Source: Alkaliphilus transvaalensis ATCC 700919 (GTDB lineage: Bacteria; Bacillota; Clostridia; Peptostreptococcales; Natronincolaceae). From it: a DNA stretch of 45,001 nucleotides. The position numbers were made by a program, and so were the translations under genes. Position 1 is the first letter of the stretch. The number at the start of each line of letters is the position of its first letter. Location: assembly GCF_000621485.1 (NCBI RefSeq), contig NZ_JHYF01000020.1:1-45001 (forward strand), read 5' to 3'. Below the pieces are notes generated by a model, which saw only the letters and a list, made by a program, of their open reading frames with translations, did not search any database and was not told the DNA's origin. Shown one piece after another: positions 18,767 through 28,444 of this stretch.

Positions 18767-19246
18767 CTACTCTGTAATAGACTCTTCAATCAATACTGCT
18801 ACTTCCTCTGCCGATAAATCTCCAGCCAAAATGATTTCACTCATTAAAATTTGCCTTGCATTATTTAATATTTTTCTTTCGCCAGTAGAAAGAGCTTTTT
18901 CTCGATCCCTTAATACTAAATTACGGACTACTTCTGCCACTTCAAAGATATCTCCACTTTTGATACGATCCATGTTGGCTCTATACCTTCGATTCCAGTT
19001 TTGAGGCATTTTGGTTTCATTGGCCTCTAACACACCAATGACATTTTCAACTTCTTCCTTTGTGATTACAGGGCGAATACCAACTCCATCTATGCTATCA
19101 ATAGGAATCATTACCTTCATATCATCTAAGGGTATACGCAGAATATAATACTTTCTAGTTGTGCCTAAAATCTCCTTCTCTTCTATCGCCTCAATTATAC
19201 CTGCCCCATGCATAGGATATACAATCCTATCACCTATATTATACAT
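18767..19246 (-). CDS. carD: CarD/CdnL-family RNA polymerase-binding regulator
   Basis: 159 residues. The N-terminal RNAP-interaction domain starts MYNIGDRIVYPMHGAGIIEA. The helical C-terminal DNA-binding domain includes QNWNRRYRANMDRIKSGDIF and REKALSTGERKILNNARQIL. Such proteins bind the RNAP beta subunit and stabilise open promoter complexes. I chose the ATG at 19246 with GAGGAGG upstream; an in-frame extension of 19 codons would put the promoter next to the start codon. The promoter is at 19295-19323. Confidence 0.92.
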   Translation of the reverse strand: MYNIGDRIVYPMHGAGIIEAIEEKEILGTTRKYYILRIPLDDMKVMIPIDSIDGVGIRPVITKEEVENVIGVLEANETKMPQNWNRRYRANMDRIKSGDIFEVAEVVRNLVLRDREKALSTGERKILNNARQILMSEIILAGDLSAEEVAVLIEESITE

Positions 19247-19294
19247 AAGCAAACCTCCTCGAAAGGCAAATTTAACTACATTTTGACTAAATAT

Positions 19295-19323
19295 AGTATA
19301 CAACAGAAACCCTCAGATGTCAA
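19295..19323 (-). promoter_or_regulatory. Near-consensus promoter of carD
   Basis: TTGACA (19323-19318), 17 bases, TATACT (19300-19295) on the minus strand, about 50 bases before the carD ATG. Confidence 0.75.
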
Positions 19324-19416
19324 ATAAAAATTACATTTTATCACATCCATATATACTTGTCAATTATTTTTTATTATTGTTAAATTATGTTTTTTCATAT
19401 TGAGACTTCCTTCCAA

Positions 19417-19446
19417 TTGACAAATGAAAGATTAGCCACTTATAAT
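19417..19446 (+). promoter_or_regulatory. Consensus promoter of the 19510 gene
   Basis: TTGACA (19417-19422), 18 bases, TATAAT (19441-19446). It reads away from the carD promoter, so this gap holds two divergent promoters. Confidence 0.75.
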
Positions 19447-19509
19447 AATATTAAGTCAAAAAAAATTAGTTAAAAGGCTGAATAATAAACCCAAGGAGTG
19501 ACCTTTTAT

Positions 19510-19905
19510 ATGAAAAAATTTCCAATAGATGATTTTCAAGAAGTAGTTGATGATGTTTTAGTTCGTCATCGTAGTATATTAGATATTTTAACAAAACTAC
19601 AAGAAAGTACAGGTAAGATTAATCGTGCCGTTGCTAAATCTGCTACATACTGCGGATGCATTAAAATTCATGGAGAAAAACAAGAAGTTCCTATGGATGC
19701 TTCCTATTCCCAACTAAAGAAATATATGAGCAACCACGTACAGGGTGAATTATGTGATATTTGTAAAGAAAAGGTTGAACATGAATTAGCCTCAAATTTC
19801 TTTTATTTAACTGCCCTTTGTAATGTTTTCAACATTAATATTGAAGATATGTTGAGCAATTATAACGAACAGTTGAAAGCTTTAGGTAAGTATGGGTTAC
19901 TTTAA
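19510..19905 (+). CDS. Conserved-looking small protein with two cysteine pairs, function unknown
   Basis: 131 residues from the ATG at 19510; AAGGAG ends 11 bases before it, and an in-frame GTG at 19498 overlaps that site. The protein is helical, soluble and has no signal. Two cysteine pairs stand out: YCGCIK and LCDICKEK, about 50 residues apart, which could bind a metal. The N-terminal helix carries RHRSILDILTKLQESTGKINRAV. I associate this type with clostridial proteins sometimes labelled DUF1573, but am unsure of that name. It is the only plus-strand gene within the ctsR-sigH block. Confidence 0.8.
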   Translation: MKKFPIDDFQEVVDDVLVRHRSILDILTKLQESTGKINRAVAKSATYCGCIKIHGEKQEVPMDASYSQLKKYMSNHVQGELCDICKEKVEHELASNFFYLTALCNVFNINIEDMLSNYNEQLKALGKYGLL

Positions 19906-20021
19906 TCCTAAGTATGGATTATTCTAATCCTATGTTTAATTGCATTACAATTAGTAGCAAAATTTCCTTACATCATGTTATAGAAGTTAAAAAAACCTTA
20001 GTAAGTAATTTTTAAAAAATT

Positions 20022-20054
20022 AAAAGGATCGAGATAACCCTTCGATCCTTTTTT
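20022..20054. terminator. Convergent terminator between the 19510 gene and disA
   Basis: AAAAGGATCG pairs with CGATCCTTTT; TTTTTT follows on the plus strand and a shorter run on the minus strand. It lies just past the disA stop codon. Confidence 0.8.
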
Positions 20055-20061
20055 GCTAAAC

Positions 20062-21138
20062 TTATATTTGTCTACCCATCATAACTTGCTCTTGTAATCT
20101 CGTTAATCCTTCTTTAATTGCCCTTGCTCTAATTTCCCCTATTCCTTCCACTTCATCTAATTTCTCAATAGAAGCCTTTAGGATATGTTGAAACTCTCCA
20201 AATTGATTAACAAGATTATCAATAACCACTAAAGGTAGACGAGGTATTTTATTTAATATCCTATATCCCTTCGATGCAGCATAATTATCTAATGCAGCAC
20301 CATTGGTTTCATAACCTAGTATTTTAGCAAAATTAGAAAGATCTAATAATTCTTCTGATGTCAAACTTTTAATTTCTTTTAAAATTTCTCTAGAATCTAA
20401 GTCTTTATTTAAGTTGTAATCTTCAATGACATGTATTCCATCCTCTACCACATTGGCTACTAGTTCCTCCAACTGCATACTAATTAGCCGACCTTCATTA
20501 CCTAACTCACAAATAAATTTCTCAATTTCAGTAACAATCCGCATTACCATTTCAGTTCTTTGCAAGACAATTGCTACATCATAAATTGTTACTAAATCTT
20601 CATATTCCAATGCACTAAGATGATTCATCCCCTGATTTAGAACAACCTTATATTTCTCTAGGGTTTGTATAGCCTGATTAGCCTTGGTTAAAATTCTACC
20701 TGTATCCTGTACAATATATTTATTATAGCCATAATATAAAGAAATAATATTCCTTCTTTGGGATATAGATATAACTACTTCTCCGGTTTCTTTAGCTACC
20801 CGCTCTGCAATACGATGACGAATTCCTGTTTCAGAAGAATGAATTGACGGGTTTGGAATTAGCTGGGCATTAGCATAAAGAATTTTTTTAACTTCATGAT
20901 TCAGAATAATTGCACCATCCATTTTAGCCAATTCATAAACATAGGCAGGGGTAAAGTCTACATTTATTGCAAATCCACCATCTACTATATCCATCACAGC
21001 TGGACTATCACCTATTACGATTAATGCCCCCATTTTTCCCTTAAGTATATTCTCTAAGCCTTCCCTTAAAGGGGTTCCAGGGGATAGCATCTTAATTGTA
21101 TCTAATAATTGTTTTTGCTTTTTCTCTTCTTCCTTCAA
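20062..21138 (-). CDS. disA: DNA integrity scanning diadenylate cyclase DisA
   Basis: 358 residues. It makes c-di-AMP from two ATP and pauses at DNA junctions. The catalytic DGA is at 74-76 (AKMDGAIILNHE) and RHR at 107-109 (SSETGIRHRIAERVAKETG). A helical linker follows, and the C-terminus has a helix-hairpin-helix DNA-binding domain (KLDEVEGIGEIRARAIKEGL). The start is a TTG at 21138 with AAGGAGG upstream; the N-terminal residues up to LSPGTPLREGL are conserved in the family and no ATG serves. It follows radA by about 90 bases, as in Bacillus. Confidence 0.96.
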   Translation of the reverse strand: MKEEEKKQKQLLDTIKMLSPGTPLREGLENILKGKMGALIVIGDSPAVMDIVDGGFAINVDFTPAYVYELAKMDGAIILNHEVKKILYANAQLIPNPSIHSSETGIRHRIAERVAKETGEVVISISQRRNIISLYYGYNKYIVQDTGRILTKANQAIQTLEKYKVVLNQGMNHLSALEYEDLVTIYDVAIVLQRTEMVMRIVTEIEKFICELGNEGRLISMQLEELVANVVEDGIHVIEDYNLNKDLDSREILKEIKSLTSEELLDLSNFAKILGYETNGAALDNYAASKGYRILNKIPRLPLVVIDNLVNQFGEFQHILKASIEKLDEVEGIGEIRARAIKEGLTRLQEQVMMGRQI

Positions 21139-21226
21139 TTGCAGCTACCCTCCTTCTATTAAATACGGTTTTTATTAGTATTTTTACCTAAATTCTGTGA
21201 TATTAACAAGATTTATAAATTATTTC

Positions 21227-22594
21227 TTAGATTGTGCCTATACAATTTATAGCCTCTTTAATATTATTAACTCCTGTAATAGCAATTGTCTTTAAATCTA
21301 CAAAATTGCTATTATTTTTTTCTGGGACAATACAAGCGGCAAACCCCATTTTTTCAGCTTCCCTCACCATCTTTTCCAGCTGTTGAACAGGCCTTATGTC
21401 GGCAGTTAAACTGATTTCTCCTATTACTAATAATTTTCTAGTGGCTACTGTAATTCCTTTAAGACTTGAGTAAATGGCCACGGCAACCCCTAAATCTGCA
21501 AAGGTTCCTTCTAATTTTAACCCTCCTACAACATTAATATATACGTCATAATTCATAAGGGGTAACCCTAATCTTTTTTCTAGTACTGCAATAATTAAAT
21601 TAAGTCGGTTTAAATCGATACCTACTGCAGTTCTTCGAGGAAAACCAGTATTTGATGAAGTTACCAAAGCCTGTATTTCTACTAAAAGTGGTCTTGTTCC
21701 TTCTACTGTTGCCACCACTACGGCGCCTTCTGATTCTTCAGTTAAAGATTCTAGAAATAATGCAGAAGGATTTGCGACTTCCACTAGTCCCTCTTGCTTC
21801 ATCTCATATACCCCGATCTCACTGGTGGTTCCAAAACGATTCTTAAGAGCCCTTAAAATTCTAAATTCTTGGGTTCTTTCTCCTTCAAAATGAAGGACAG
21901 TATCTACCATATGCTCTAATACCCTTGGTCCCGCCAATTCACCTTGTTTTGTAACATGGGCTACTATAAACATTGGAATTTGCTTGCTTTTTCCAATACG
22001 CATCAAATTATTGACACATTCTTTTACTTGAGATACGCTACCTGGTGCAGAGGTTAATTCTTCTTTGTATAGGGTTTGAACAGAATCTATAATAATAAAC
22101 ACAGGAGAAATTTCTTCTATGTACTTTTCAATCAAATCCACATTAGTCTCTGATACAACATATAAATTCTCTGTTAAGGAATTGAGTCTTTCTGCCCTCA
22201 TTTTTATTTGCTCTTCCGATTCCTCCCCTGAAACATATAACACCTTACCATACTTTTCGGCAATTTTACTGCCTGCCTGTAGTATTAAGGTAGACTTACC
22301 TATTCCTGGCTCCCCAGAAATTAATGTCAAGCTCCCCCTTACCATCCCTCCACCTAATACTCTATTAAGCTCTTGGTTTTGGGTGTCATACCTTTCATGT
22401 ACGCTAGATTTAATATTTGGAATTGGTTGTGGTTTTGATTTCCCCACAATTGCCGAAGATCGATTCACTTCTTTTTTCTGTACAATTTCTTCTTCTAGGG
22501 TACCCCATTGATTACATCCTGGACATCTACCTAGCCATTTTGGGCTTTCATAGCCACATTCTTGACATAAAAATTTCGTTTTTGTTTTCGCCAT
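21227..22594 (-). CDS. radA: DNA repair protein RadA (Sms)
   Basis: 455 residues. An N-terminal C4 zinc finger (CQECGYESPKWLGRCPGC) precedes a RecA-like ATPase with Walker A GEPGIGKST and the RadA motif KNRFG (LRALKNRFGTTSEIG). A Lon protease-like C-terminal domain follows. It promotes branch migration during recombination and works with DisA in Bacillus. The ATG at 22594 is preceded by GGGGGTGGTCC. Confidence 0.96.
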   Translation of the reverse strand: MAKTKTKFLCQECGYESPKWLGRCPGCNQWGTLEEEIVQKKEVNRSSAIVGKSKPQPIPNIKSSVHERYDTQNQELNRVLGGGMVRGSLTLISGEPGIGKSTLILQAGSKIAEKYGKVLYVSGEESEEQIKMRAERLNSLTENLYVVSETNVDLIEKYIEEISPVFIIIDSVQTLYKEELTSAPGSVSQVKECVNNLMRIGKSKQIPMFIVAHVTKQGELAGPRVLEHMVDTVLHFEGERTQEFRILRALKNRFGTTSEIGVYEMKQEGLVEVANPSALFLESLTEESEGAVVVATVEGTRPLLVEIQALVTSSNTGFPRRTAVGIDLNRLNLIIAVLEKRLGLPLMNYDVYINVVGGLKLEGTFADLGVAVAIYSSLKGITVATRKLLVIGEISLTADIRPVQQLEKMVREAEKMGFAACIVPEKNNSNFVDLKTIAITGVNNIKEAINCIGTI

Positions 22595-22681
22595 AGGACC
22601 ACCCCCTAGTTAATCTTTCCATCCTTTCATTGTAACATATTACATTTAGTTTTTAAAACAACCTTTCCTCCTATTTTTTTC

Positions 22682-22707
22682 AATAAAATAGAGACATTTA
22701 CGTCTCT
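22682..22707 (-). terminator. Short terminator upstream of radA
   Basis: AGAGAC (22690-22695) pairs with GTCTCT (22702-22707) over a 6-nt loop, followed on the minus strand by ATTTTATT. It closes the unexplained stretch at 22711-22980. Confidence 0.6.
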
Positions 22708-22990
22708 GTTTTAGTTAATATTTTTTATGTTCATTGACCCATTCACTAATTTATCATTAATAAGGTCTAGTTTTAATCTGCTTACTACCGCAGTTTCTCC
22801 CATAAACCCTACGTACGCCCTGTATGGTAGACATCTTTACTGATCTGTCTACTATATAGACCCATATCAACGGGTATATATTTTTAGATACTTATCTTTC
22901 AATAATGATAGTGTACCAAGACCTCTACTAATCCTATTTGACCCCACAGGCACTACCCAAAATTTTAGAGACGGTATCATAATATTGCAT
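22708..22990 (-). other. Unexplained hairpin-rich stretch: possible RNA gene or decayed gene
   Basis: This 444-base gap (22595-23038) has no normal gene. On the minus strand it shows several short stems before the terminator: ACCC/GGGT near 22862-22877, GTAGACA/TGTCTAC near 22827-22852 and CTGC/GCAG near 22777-22792. One frame could encode 37 residues (22980-22867, starting MIPSLKFW) and, after four in-frame stops, 30 residues (22803-22711, starting MGETAVV) ending at the terminator. That is compatible with a decayed gene, a small protein, or a structured RNA whose frame is accidental. I do not recognise an RNA family. Confidence 0.3.
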
Positions 22991-23038
22991 AGATTTGAAT
23001 CTAAAAAAGATAACACGACTTAGAATATACAAAAGATA

Positions 23039-23485
23039 TTATGGATGACTTATATAGGTTTGTGAAATTTTACCATAATAATTAATAAATTTAACCACTG
23101 TTACAGTAGTGGGAAATTCCTTATTTTCCCCATATTCAGTCGTATATATAATCCTTACTCCCCTACCATAAGCTTTATCTTCTCCAACTTCAATAATTAT
23201 AGGTACTTGATTGTTTGTTATAAAAAACTCATATCTTTCTTTACCCAAATCAATACTGCCACTAGAAACTATTGTTTCATTATTAGAATAACTATTATTG
23301 ATAACTGATTCTCTAATTATTTCATCTACTTGGCTTATTTCATCCTGAACTTCTTTAGGAGCATTTTCAAAAGAAATGATTTCATAACTCATTTCCTTAT
23401 TCTCTTCTCTATTACAACCTACTAAAAATAAATTACTACAAATAATTAGGATAATACTGAAAATGATATAAATCGTTTTTCTCAT
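23039..23485 (-). CDS. Small lipoprotein of unknown function
   Basis: 148 residues. The signal peptide MRKTIYIIFSIILIICSN ends in the lipobox LVGC with the lipidated cysteine at 24, so it should be anchored to the outer face of the membrane. The mature part is polar and resembles no family I know. The ATG at 23485 has GGAAGGA upstream. It is inserted between clpC and radA, which are normally neighbours. Confidence 0.75.
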   Translation of the reverse strand: MRKTIYIIFSIILIICSNLFLVGCNREENKEMSYEIISFENAPKEVQDEISQVDEIIRESVINNSYSNNETIVSSGSIDLGKERYEFFITNNQVPIIIEVGEDKAYGRGVRIIYTTEYGENKEFPTTVTVVKFINYYGKISQTYISHP

Positions 23486-23661
23486 AATATCCTTCCTTTC
23501 TATCATTCTTTTTTAGACAAACTTCGTAACATTAAGAGTCCATTTTTCTTCTAATCTATTTATCGCAATTGCCCTTAGCATCCATGTCTTTTTCTTTTAA
23601 TAACGTTCTGATTATATTTTTGTTTACTTATACATTCCTATGATAACACAAAAATAATAGT

Positions 23662-23803
23662 TTGGCAATTTTTTCTAATTTGAAGAGATAGGCTTTCTAT
23701 CACCTATACCGTAGCCCTTTGATCTAACCATTTATATAAAAATCTTGTCATTCCATAAGTAGATATAATTTATGCTTATCTACAAACCTTTAAAAATTGC
23801 CAA
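23662..23803. repeat. 142-bp element with 12-bp inverted ends after clpC
   Basis: TTGGCAATTTTT at 23662-23673 is exactly inverted at 23792-23803. Inside are two more stems, GATAG/CTATC near 23687 and GTAGATA/TATCTAC near 23759-23783. It has no coding capacity and no obvious flanking duplication. It lies between the clpC terminator and the lipoprotein gene. It could be a MITE or a structured RNA; no second copy is in the window. Confidence 0.5.
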
Positions 23804-23806
23804 CGC

Positions 23807-23846
23807 AAATAAAGGAAGTCCACTTCCATAGTGACTTCCTTTATTT
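23807..23846 (-). terminator. Terminator of the ctsR-mcsA-mcsB-clpC operon
   Basis: A 14-bp perfect stem (AAATAAAGGAAGTC with its complement) followed by TTTATTTG on the minus strand, about 50 bases after the clpC stop. Confidence 0.8.
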
Positions 23847-23896
23847 ATTACTATTAATAAGCTTTATTAATCTATTGAAGCTAAGCTAAGCTTAGT

Positions 23897-26344
23897 TTAC
23901 TCTACCCTCTTCACAATCAATTCTTCACCAACATAATCCAACTTCACCCTGCTACCCTCTGGAATTGTTCCCTTTAACAATTCCTCCGACAATTTATCTT
24001 CAACTAGTTTTTGAATAGCTCGTTTAAGGGGTCTAGCTCCAAACTGAGGATCAAATCCTTTGTCAGCAATGTAAACCTTAGCATCCTCCGATACCTCTAG
24101 CTGAATCTTTAATGCCTTAAGTCTACTATTTAAATCCTCCAACATCAGCTCGATAATCTCGCCAATATGATCTCTTTCAAGTCCATGGAAAACAATAATA
24201 TCATCAATTCTATTAAGGAATTCTGGTCTAAAGGTTCTTCTCAGCTCCTCCATTACGTTTTCCTTCATTTTTTCATGCTCATTTTTAGCATGGTCAGTTG
24301 CTGTGGCAATAAACCCTAATGTCTTTTGCTTTTTAATTGTATGGGCCCCTACATTCGAAGTCATTATGACAACGGCATTTTTAAAATCAACAGTTTTTCC
24401 TTTAGCATCGGTCAGTCGTCCATCATCTAATATCTGCAACAAAATATTAAAGACGTCAGGATGGGCCTTTTCTATTTCATCAAATAATATGACTGAGTAG
24501 GGCTTTCTTCTTACTTTTTCTGTTAATTGCCCTCCTTCGTCGAAACCAACATAACCGGGAGGTGAGCCAATAAGCCTAGATACTGTATGTTTTTCCATAT
24601 ACTCTGACATATCTATTCGAATCATGGCATTTTCATCACCAAACATTGCCTCTGCCAAAGCTCTAGAAAGTTCTGTTTTCCCTACACCTGTTGGTCCTAA
24701 AAAGATAAAAGAACCGATTGGCTTTTTGGGGTCCTTTAATCCAACCCTTGCCCTTCTAATTGCCTTTGACACAGATTTTACTGCTTCTTCTTGACCAATT
24801 ACACGATCATGTAGAATTTCTTCTAACTTCAATAATTTATCTGATTCCTCTTGCTGAAGCTTATTAACAGGAACTCCAGTCCAGTTAGACACAACTGAAG
24901 CAATATCTTCTGGCCCAACAATCGAATGATTTGATTGATGTTCATTTTTCCAATTATTTTTTCTAGCTTCTAATTCCTGTTGTATCTCCTTTTCTTGATC
25001 TCGAATTTGAGCCGCCCTTTCAAAATCTTGAATACTTATAGCTTCTTCCTTCTCATGGGTTAGTAACTCTAGTTTTTCTTCTAAATCCTTTAAATCTGTA
25101 GGAGCAGTAGCTGTCTTTAATCTTATTTTAGATGCTGCTTCATCTATTAAGTCAATGGCTTTATCAGGTAAAAATCTATCGGTTATATATCGATGGGAAA
25201 GTTCCGCCGCCGCCTTAAGGGCATCATCGGTAATTTTAACCCTATGATGGGCTTCATATTTATCCCTTAAACCCTCTAGAATTTTTATTGTATCCTCAAC
25301 AGTTGGTTCGTTTACTGTAATAGGCTGAAAGCGTCTTTCGAGGGCTGCATCCTTTTCAACATGTTTTCGATATTCATCCATTGTGGTAGCTCCAATCACT
25401 TGTAGCTCTCCACGGGCTAAAGCTGGTTTCAAAATATTAGAAGCATCGATTGCCCCCTCGGCTCCCCCTGCTCCAATAATCGTATGCATTTCATCAATAA
25501 ACAGAATTACATTGCCAGCTTGTCGAAGTTCCTCCATCACCTTTTTAAGTCTTTCTTCAAATTCTCCTCGATATTTAGAACCGGCCACCATTGATGCTAA
25601 ATCTACCGTTACCACTCTTTTGTCCTTTAACAGTTCTGGTACATTCCCTTCAACAATGGCTTGAGCCAACCCTTCTGCTATAGCAGTTTTACCTACACCT
25701 GGCTCTCCAACTAAGCAAGGATTATTTTTTGTTCTTCTGCTTAGTACTTGAATCACTCTTTCGATCTCTGTACTTCTACCTATAACAGGATCTAATTTGC
25801 CTTCTGAAGCCATTTGATTTAGATCTCTACCATACTGATCTAAGGTGGGGGTATTTACATTACCTTTACTTGATTCTGCTGTTGGGTGCTTAGGAGATTT
25901 TCCGGCTCCTCCATTTAATAACTTAATGACTTCCTGCCTTACCTTTTCTAGATCGACACCTTCTTCTAACAAAATTTTAGTACCGATTCCTTCTCCTTCT
26001 AATAATAAACCCAATAAAAGATGTTCTGTTCCTACATAATTATGGCCTAAATTCCTTGCTTCAGCATAAGCTAGTTCGAATATTCTCTTAGTTCTGGGGG
26101 TAAATCCCAGTAATGTACCCTGTTCTGTTCCATGACCTACCATATGATATATTTTATTTTTTGCTTTTTCCAAATTCATGCCCATGTTTTTTAATGTTAT
26201 GGCAGCAATTCCTTCCCCTTCTTGAATTAATCCTAATAGCAAGTGTTCTGTACCAACATAATTATGTCTCATCTGTTGGGCAAATTGCTGGGATAAAACA
26301 ATAACCCTTTGAGCCCTTTCTGTAAATCGGTTGAATATTGACAT
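23897..26344 (-). CDS. clpC: ATP-dependent Clp protease ATP-binding subunit ClpC
   Basis: 815 residues, the usual length. Two N-terminal Clp repeats (about 1-145) precede AAA module 1 with Walker A GEPGVGKT (213-220). A UVR-type middle segment ([17 protein letters not shown]) follows, then AAA module 2 with GPTGVGKT near 550. The C-terminal half has the LGF loop ([12 protein letters not shown]) used to dock on ClpP. It unfolds proteins for ClpP, including those arginine-phosphorylated by McsB. It starts 18 bases after mcsB with TAGGAGG upstream and is the last gene of the CtsR-controlled operon. Confidence 0.97.
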   Translation of the reverse strand: MSIFNRFTERAQRVIVLSQQFAQQMRHNYVGTEHLLLGLIQEGEGIAAITLKNMGMNLEKAKNKIYHMVGHGTEQGTLLGFTPRTKRIFELAYAEARNLGHNYVGTEHLLLGLLLEGEGIGTKILLEEGVDLEKVRQEVIKLLNGGAGKSPKHPTAESSKGNVNTPTLDQYGRDLNQMASEGKLDPVIGRSTEIERVIQVLSRRTKNNPCLVGEPGVGKTAIAEGLAQAIVEGNVPELLKDKRVVTVDLASMVAGSKYRGEFEERLKKVMEELRQAGNVILFIDEMHTIIGAGGAEGAIDASNILKPALARGELQVIGATTMDEYRKHVEKDAALERRFQPITVNEPTVEDTIKILEGLRDKYEAHHRVKITDDALKAAAELSHRYITDRFLPDKAIDLIDEAASKIRLKTATAPTDLKDLEEKLELLTHEKEEAISIQDFERAAQIRDQEKEIQQELEARKNNWKNEHQSNHSIVGPEDIASVVSNWTGVPVNKLQQEESDKLLKLEEILHDRVIGQEEAVKSVSKAIRRARVGLKDPKKPIGSFIFLGPTGVGKTELSRALAEAMFGDENAMIRIDMSEYMEKHTVSRLIGSPPGYVGFDEGGQLTEKVRRKPYSVILFDEIEKAHPDVFNILLQILDDGRLTDAKGKTVDFKNAVVIMTSNVGAHTIKKQKTLGFIATATDHAKNEHEKMKENVMEELRRTFRPEFLNRIDDIIVFHGLERDHIGEIIELMLEDLNSRLKALKIQLEVSEDAKVYIADKGFDPQFGARPLKRAIQKLVEDKLSEELLKGTIPEGSRVKLDYVGEELIVKRVE

Positions 26345-26361
26345 TTAGACACCTCCTAGTT

Positions 26362-27384
26362 TTATAACATGTTTCTAATTACTTCTGCTCTTCTAAAGTC
26401 CCTCTCAGCTTCTGTCAATTCACTATTATATTTCTTTTGTAAATGACCTATTTGAATAAAAGGGATTAGCTGATTCATTTTCTCTAATGTTACCTCATTT
26501 AATAACCCAAGGGTGATTCCTAATTTAACATCGGAAATTAATTTCATCGCTTCGTTAGTAGTCATAATTCGAGCATTTCTTAAAAGCCCGTAGGACCTAA
26601 AAATTCGATCTTCTAACTCAATCCGCTTATCCTTAAATAAATTTTCCCTTAATAGTCTTTCCTTTTGAATAATTTGAGTAGCTACATCCTTTAAGTTTTT
26701 GATAATCTCTTCCTCTGTTATCCCTAGGGTTACTTGATTTGAAATCTGAAATATGTTTCCTAGAAATTCCGTACCTTCTCCGTAGAGTCCTCTAATGGTG
26801 ATCCCTATTTGACTGGAAGCCTGAAATATGCCATTAATGTATCCCGTCATATTTAACACCGGCAGATGCATCATAACAGAAGCTCTAATCCCTGTACCTA
26901 AATTTGTAGGACAAGAAGTTAAGTAACCTAATTCTTCATCAAAAGCATAGCTTAACTTTTCTTCAATTAAGTCATCTATTTTATCTGCTATCCCATAGGT
27001 TTCATCTAATTGTAAACCTGGCAGAAGACACTGTATCCGAAGATGATCCTCCTCATTAACCAGAAGACTAATGGTCTCTTCTTGATTAATTAACATACTT
27101 CCCTTTGTTGTATTCTTTGCTAAGTCTGGACTAATTAAATGATTTTCTATATAGTTTAACCTTTCTATTTTATCCAGTTTTTTCATTAATAATAACTGAA
27201 ATTCATTTTTTAGACCTTCATTCCCTTCAATAATTGCCTGATAAACTCTATTAGTAATCTCTTCCCCCTGTTGCTCATCTAGAAGATAAGGAAAAGGAGT
27301 CTCTGCTAGATTTCTAGCAATTCTAATACGACTACTAATAACAATATCCGATTCCGGTCCAGTTTCCCGCAACCATTTAGCCAT
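26362..27384 (-). CDS. mcsB: Protein arginine kinase McsB
   Basis: 340 residues, related to phosphagen kinases. The ATP-binding SSRIRIARNL is at 17-26 and the guanidino-kinase core SCPTNLGTGIRASVMMHLP near 172. It phosphorylates arginines of damaged proteins and of CtsR, marking them for ClpCP. It needs McsA, encoded 12 bases upstream. Confidence 0.95.
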   Translation of the reverse strand: MAKWLRETGPESDIVISSRIRIARNLAETPFPYLLDEQQGEEITNRVYQAIIEGNEGLKNEFQLLLMKKLDKIERLNYIENHLISPDLAKNTTKGSMLINQEETISLLVNEEDHLRIQCLLPGLQLDETYGIADKIDDLIEEKLSYAFDEELGYLTSCPTNLGTGIRASVMMHLPVLNMTGYINGIFQASSQIGITIRGLYGEGTEFLGNIFQISNQVTLGITEEEIIKNLKDVATQIIQKERLLRENLFKDKRIELEDRIFRSYGLLRNARIMTTNEAMKLISDVKLGITLGLLNEVTLEKMNQLIPFIQIGHLQKKYNSELTEAERDFRRAEVIRNML

Positions 27385-27395
27385 AAAATCCCCTC

Positions 27396-27905
27396 CTAAA
27401 CCTCATTAATTTCTTTCTCTATTCCTTTAATTTCATCTCGAATTTTAGCAGCTTCTTCAAAGGCTTCCCTTTCAATTGCTTCCTTAAGCTTTACTTTTAA
27501 CTGTTTAACTTGTCTTTTTAACTTTATTGTACCACCAGTCCTTTGAGGCACCTTTCCAATATGACCAGTACTGCCATGTACCCTTCTAATTAAAGGGGTT
27601 ATTTTTTCTCGAAAGACCTCATAACATTCATCACACCCTAATCGGCCCCTTTGCTTAAACTGATTAAAGCTAGTTCCGCAACGTTGACAACTGCCTCCAC
27701 TTTGGTAATTGATGTTTATTTGAGGATGTATATTACTCTCCAACAAACCTGCTAGAAAGTTGGGGATAGAAAAGTGATGTTCTATACCGCCTCCTTCTCT
27801 TCCCTTTGCACATACTTCACATAAATTAATTTCTTCCTTAACACCATTAATACTCTTTGTCATATGGACAACTGCATTTCTTTTTTTACATTCATCACAA
27901 AGCAT
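27396..27905 (-). CDS. mcsA: McsA, zinc-binding activator of McsB
   Basis: 169 residues. Four CxxC pairs are visible: CDECKKR, CEVCAKG, CQRCGTS and CDECYEV. A C-terminal UVR domain (AIEREAFEEAAKIRDEIKGI) follows. It activates McsB and stabilises CtsR. The ATG at 27905 has AGGGGAGGG upstream; an in-frame TTG two codons earlier overlaps the ctsR stop. Confidence 0.93.
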   Translation of the reverse strand: MLCDECKKRNAVVHMTKSINGVKEEINLCEVCAKGREGGGIEHHFSIPNFLAGLLESNIHPQININYQSGGSCQRCGTSFNQFKQRGRLGCDECYEVFREKITPLIRRVHGSTGHIGKVPQRTGGTIKLKRQVKQLKVKLKEAIEREAFEEAAKIRDEIKGIEKEINEV

Positions 27906-27907
27906 AA

Positions 27908-28372
27908 TCAACCCTCCCCTAGTACAATACTTAACATATTTTTAAGTATTTTTGCTCTTAATTGATTTCTATACTCAGCAGAAGCATTTATTGCTGAAGC
28001 ATCTATCGCTACCTTTATTATTTTAGCTTCCCTTTCAGTTATTTTATTGCCATCAACAAGATAGGTTATTATTCTTTGTCCTTGTTGGGCAGTAATGCTA
28101 TTACCAATTTCATCAAAAATCATATGGTATAGGGCACGGTTACGATTCATTATCATTTGCTTTATTTTAATATAGCCTCCCCCACCTCTTTGACTTTCAA
28201 TAATATAGCCTTGACTTAAGGAAAACCTAGTCATTAGTACATAATTAATTTGTGAAGGCGCACAATTAAAGTGCTTTGCCAACTCATTTCTTTGAATTTC
28301 GATTAAATTATCATCGCTTTTTTTGATTAGGTCCTTAATAAAGGCTTCTATGATGCTACTCATTGTCGTCAT
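27908..28372 (-). CDS. ctsR: Transcriptional repressor CtsR
   Basis: 154 residues. The N-terminal winged helix includes NELAKHFNCAPSQINYVLMTRF and the glycine-rich wing SQRGGGGYIKI, whose arginine and glycines read the operator and sense heat. It represses the operon it heads; an operator lies at 28387-28403. The ATG at 28372 has GAGGTGG upstream. Confidence 0.95.
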   Translation of the reverse strand: MTTMSSIIEAFIKDLIKKSDDNLIEIQRNELAKHFNCAPSQINYVLMTRFSLSQGYIIESQRGGGGYIKIKQMIMNRNRALYHMIFDEIGNSITAQQGQRIITYLVDGNKITEREAKIIKVAIDASAINASAEYRNQLRAKILKNMLSIVLGEG

Positions 28373-28386
28373 CCAACCACCTCTAC

Positions 28387-28403
28387 TTTGACTTTCTTTG
28401 ACC
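28387..28403 (-). promoter_or_regulatory. CtsR operator
   Basis: On the minus strand GGTCAAA, three bases (GAA), then AGTCAAA: the two direct heptads of the CtsR consensus. It begins about 12 bases downstream of the -10, over the start of the transcript. Confidence 0.92.
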
Positions 28404-28415
28404 TTCTATAAATAT

Positions 28416-28444
28416 ATTATAATTAAAGACTAACTCATCATCAA
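28416..28444 (-). promoter_or_regulatory. Promoter of the ctsR operon
   Basis: TTGATG (28444-28439), 17 bases, TATAAT (28421-28416) on the minus strand, directly upstream of the CtsR operator. Confidence 0.75.
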
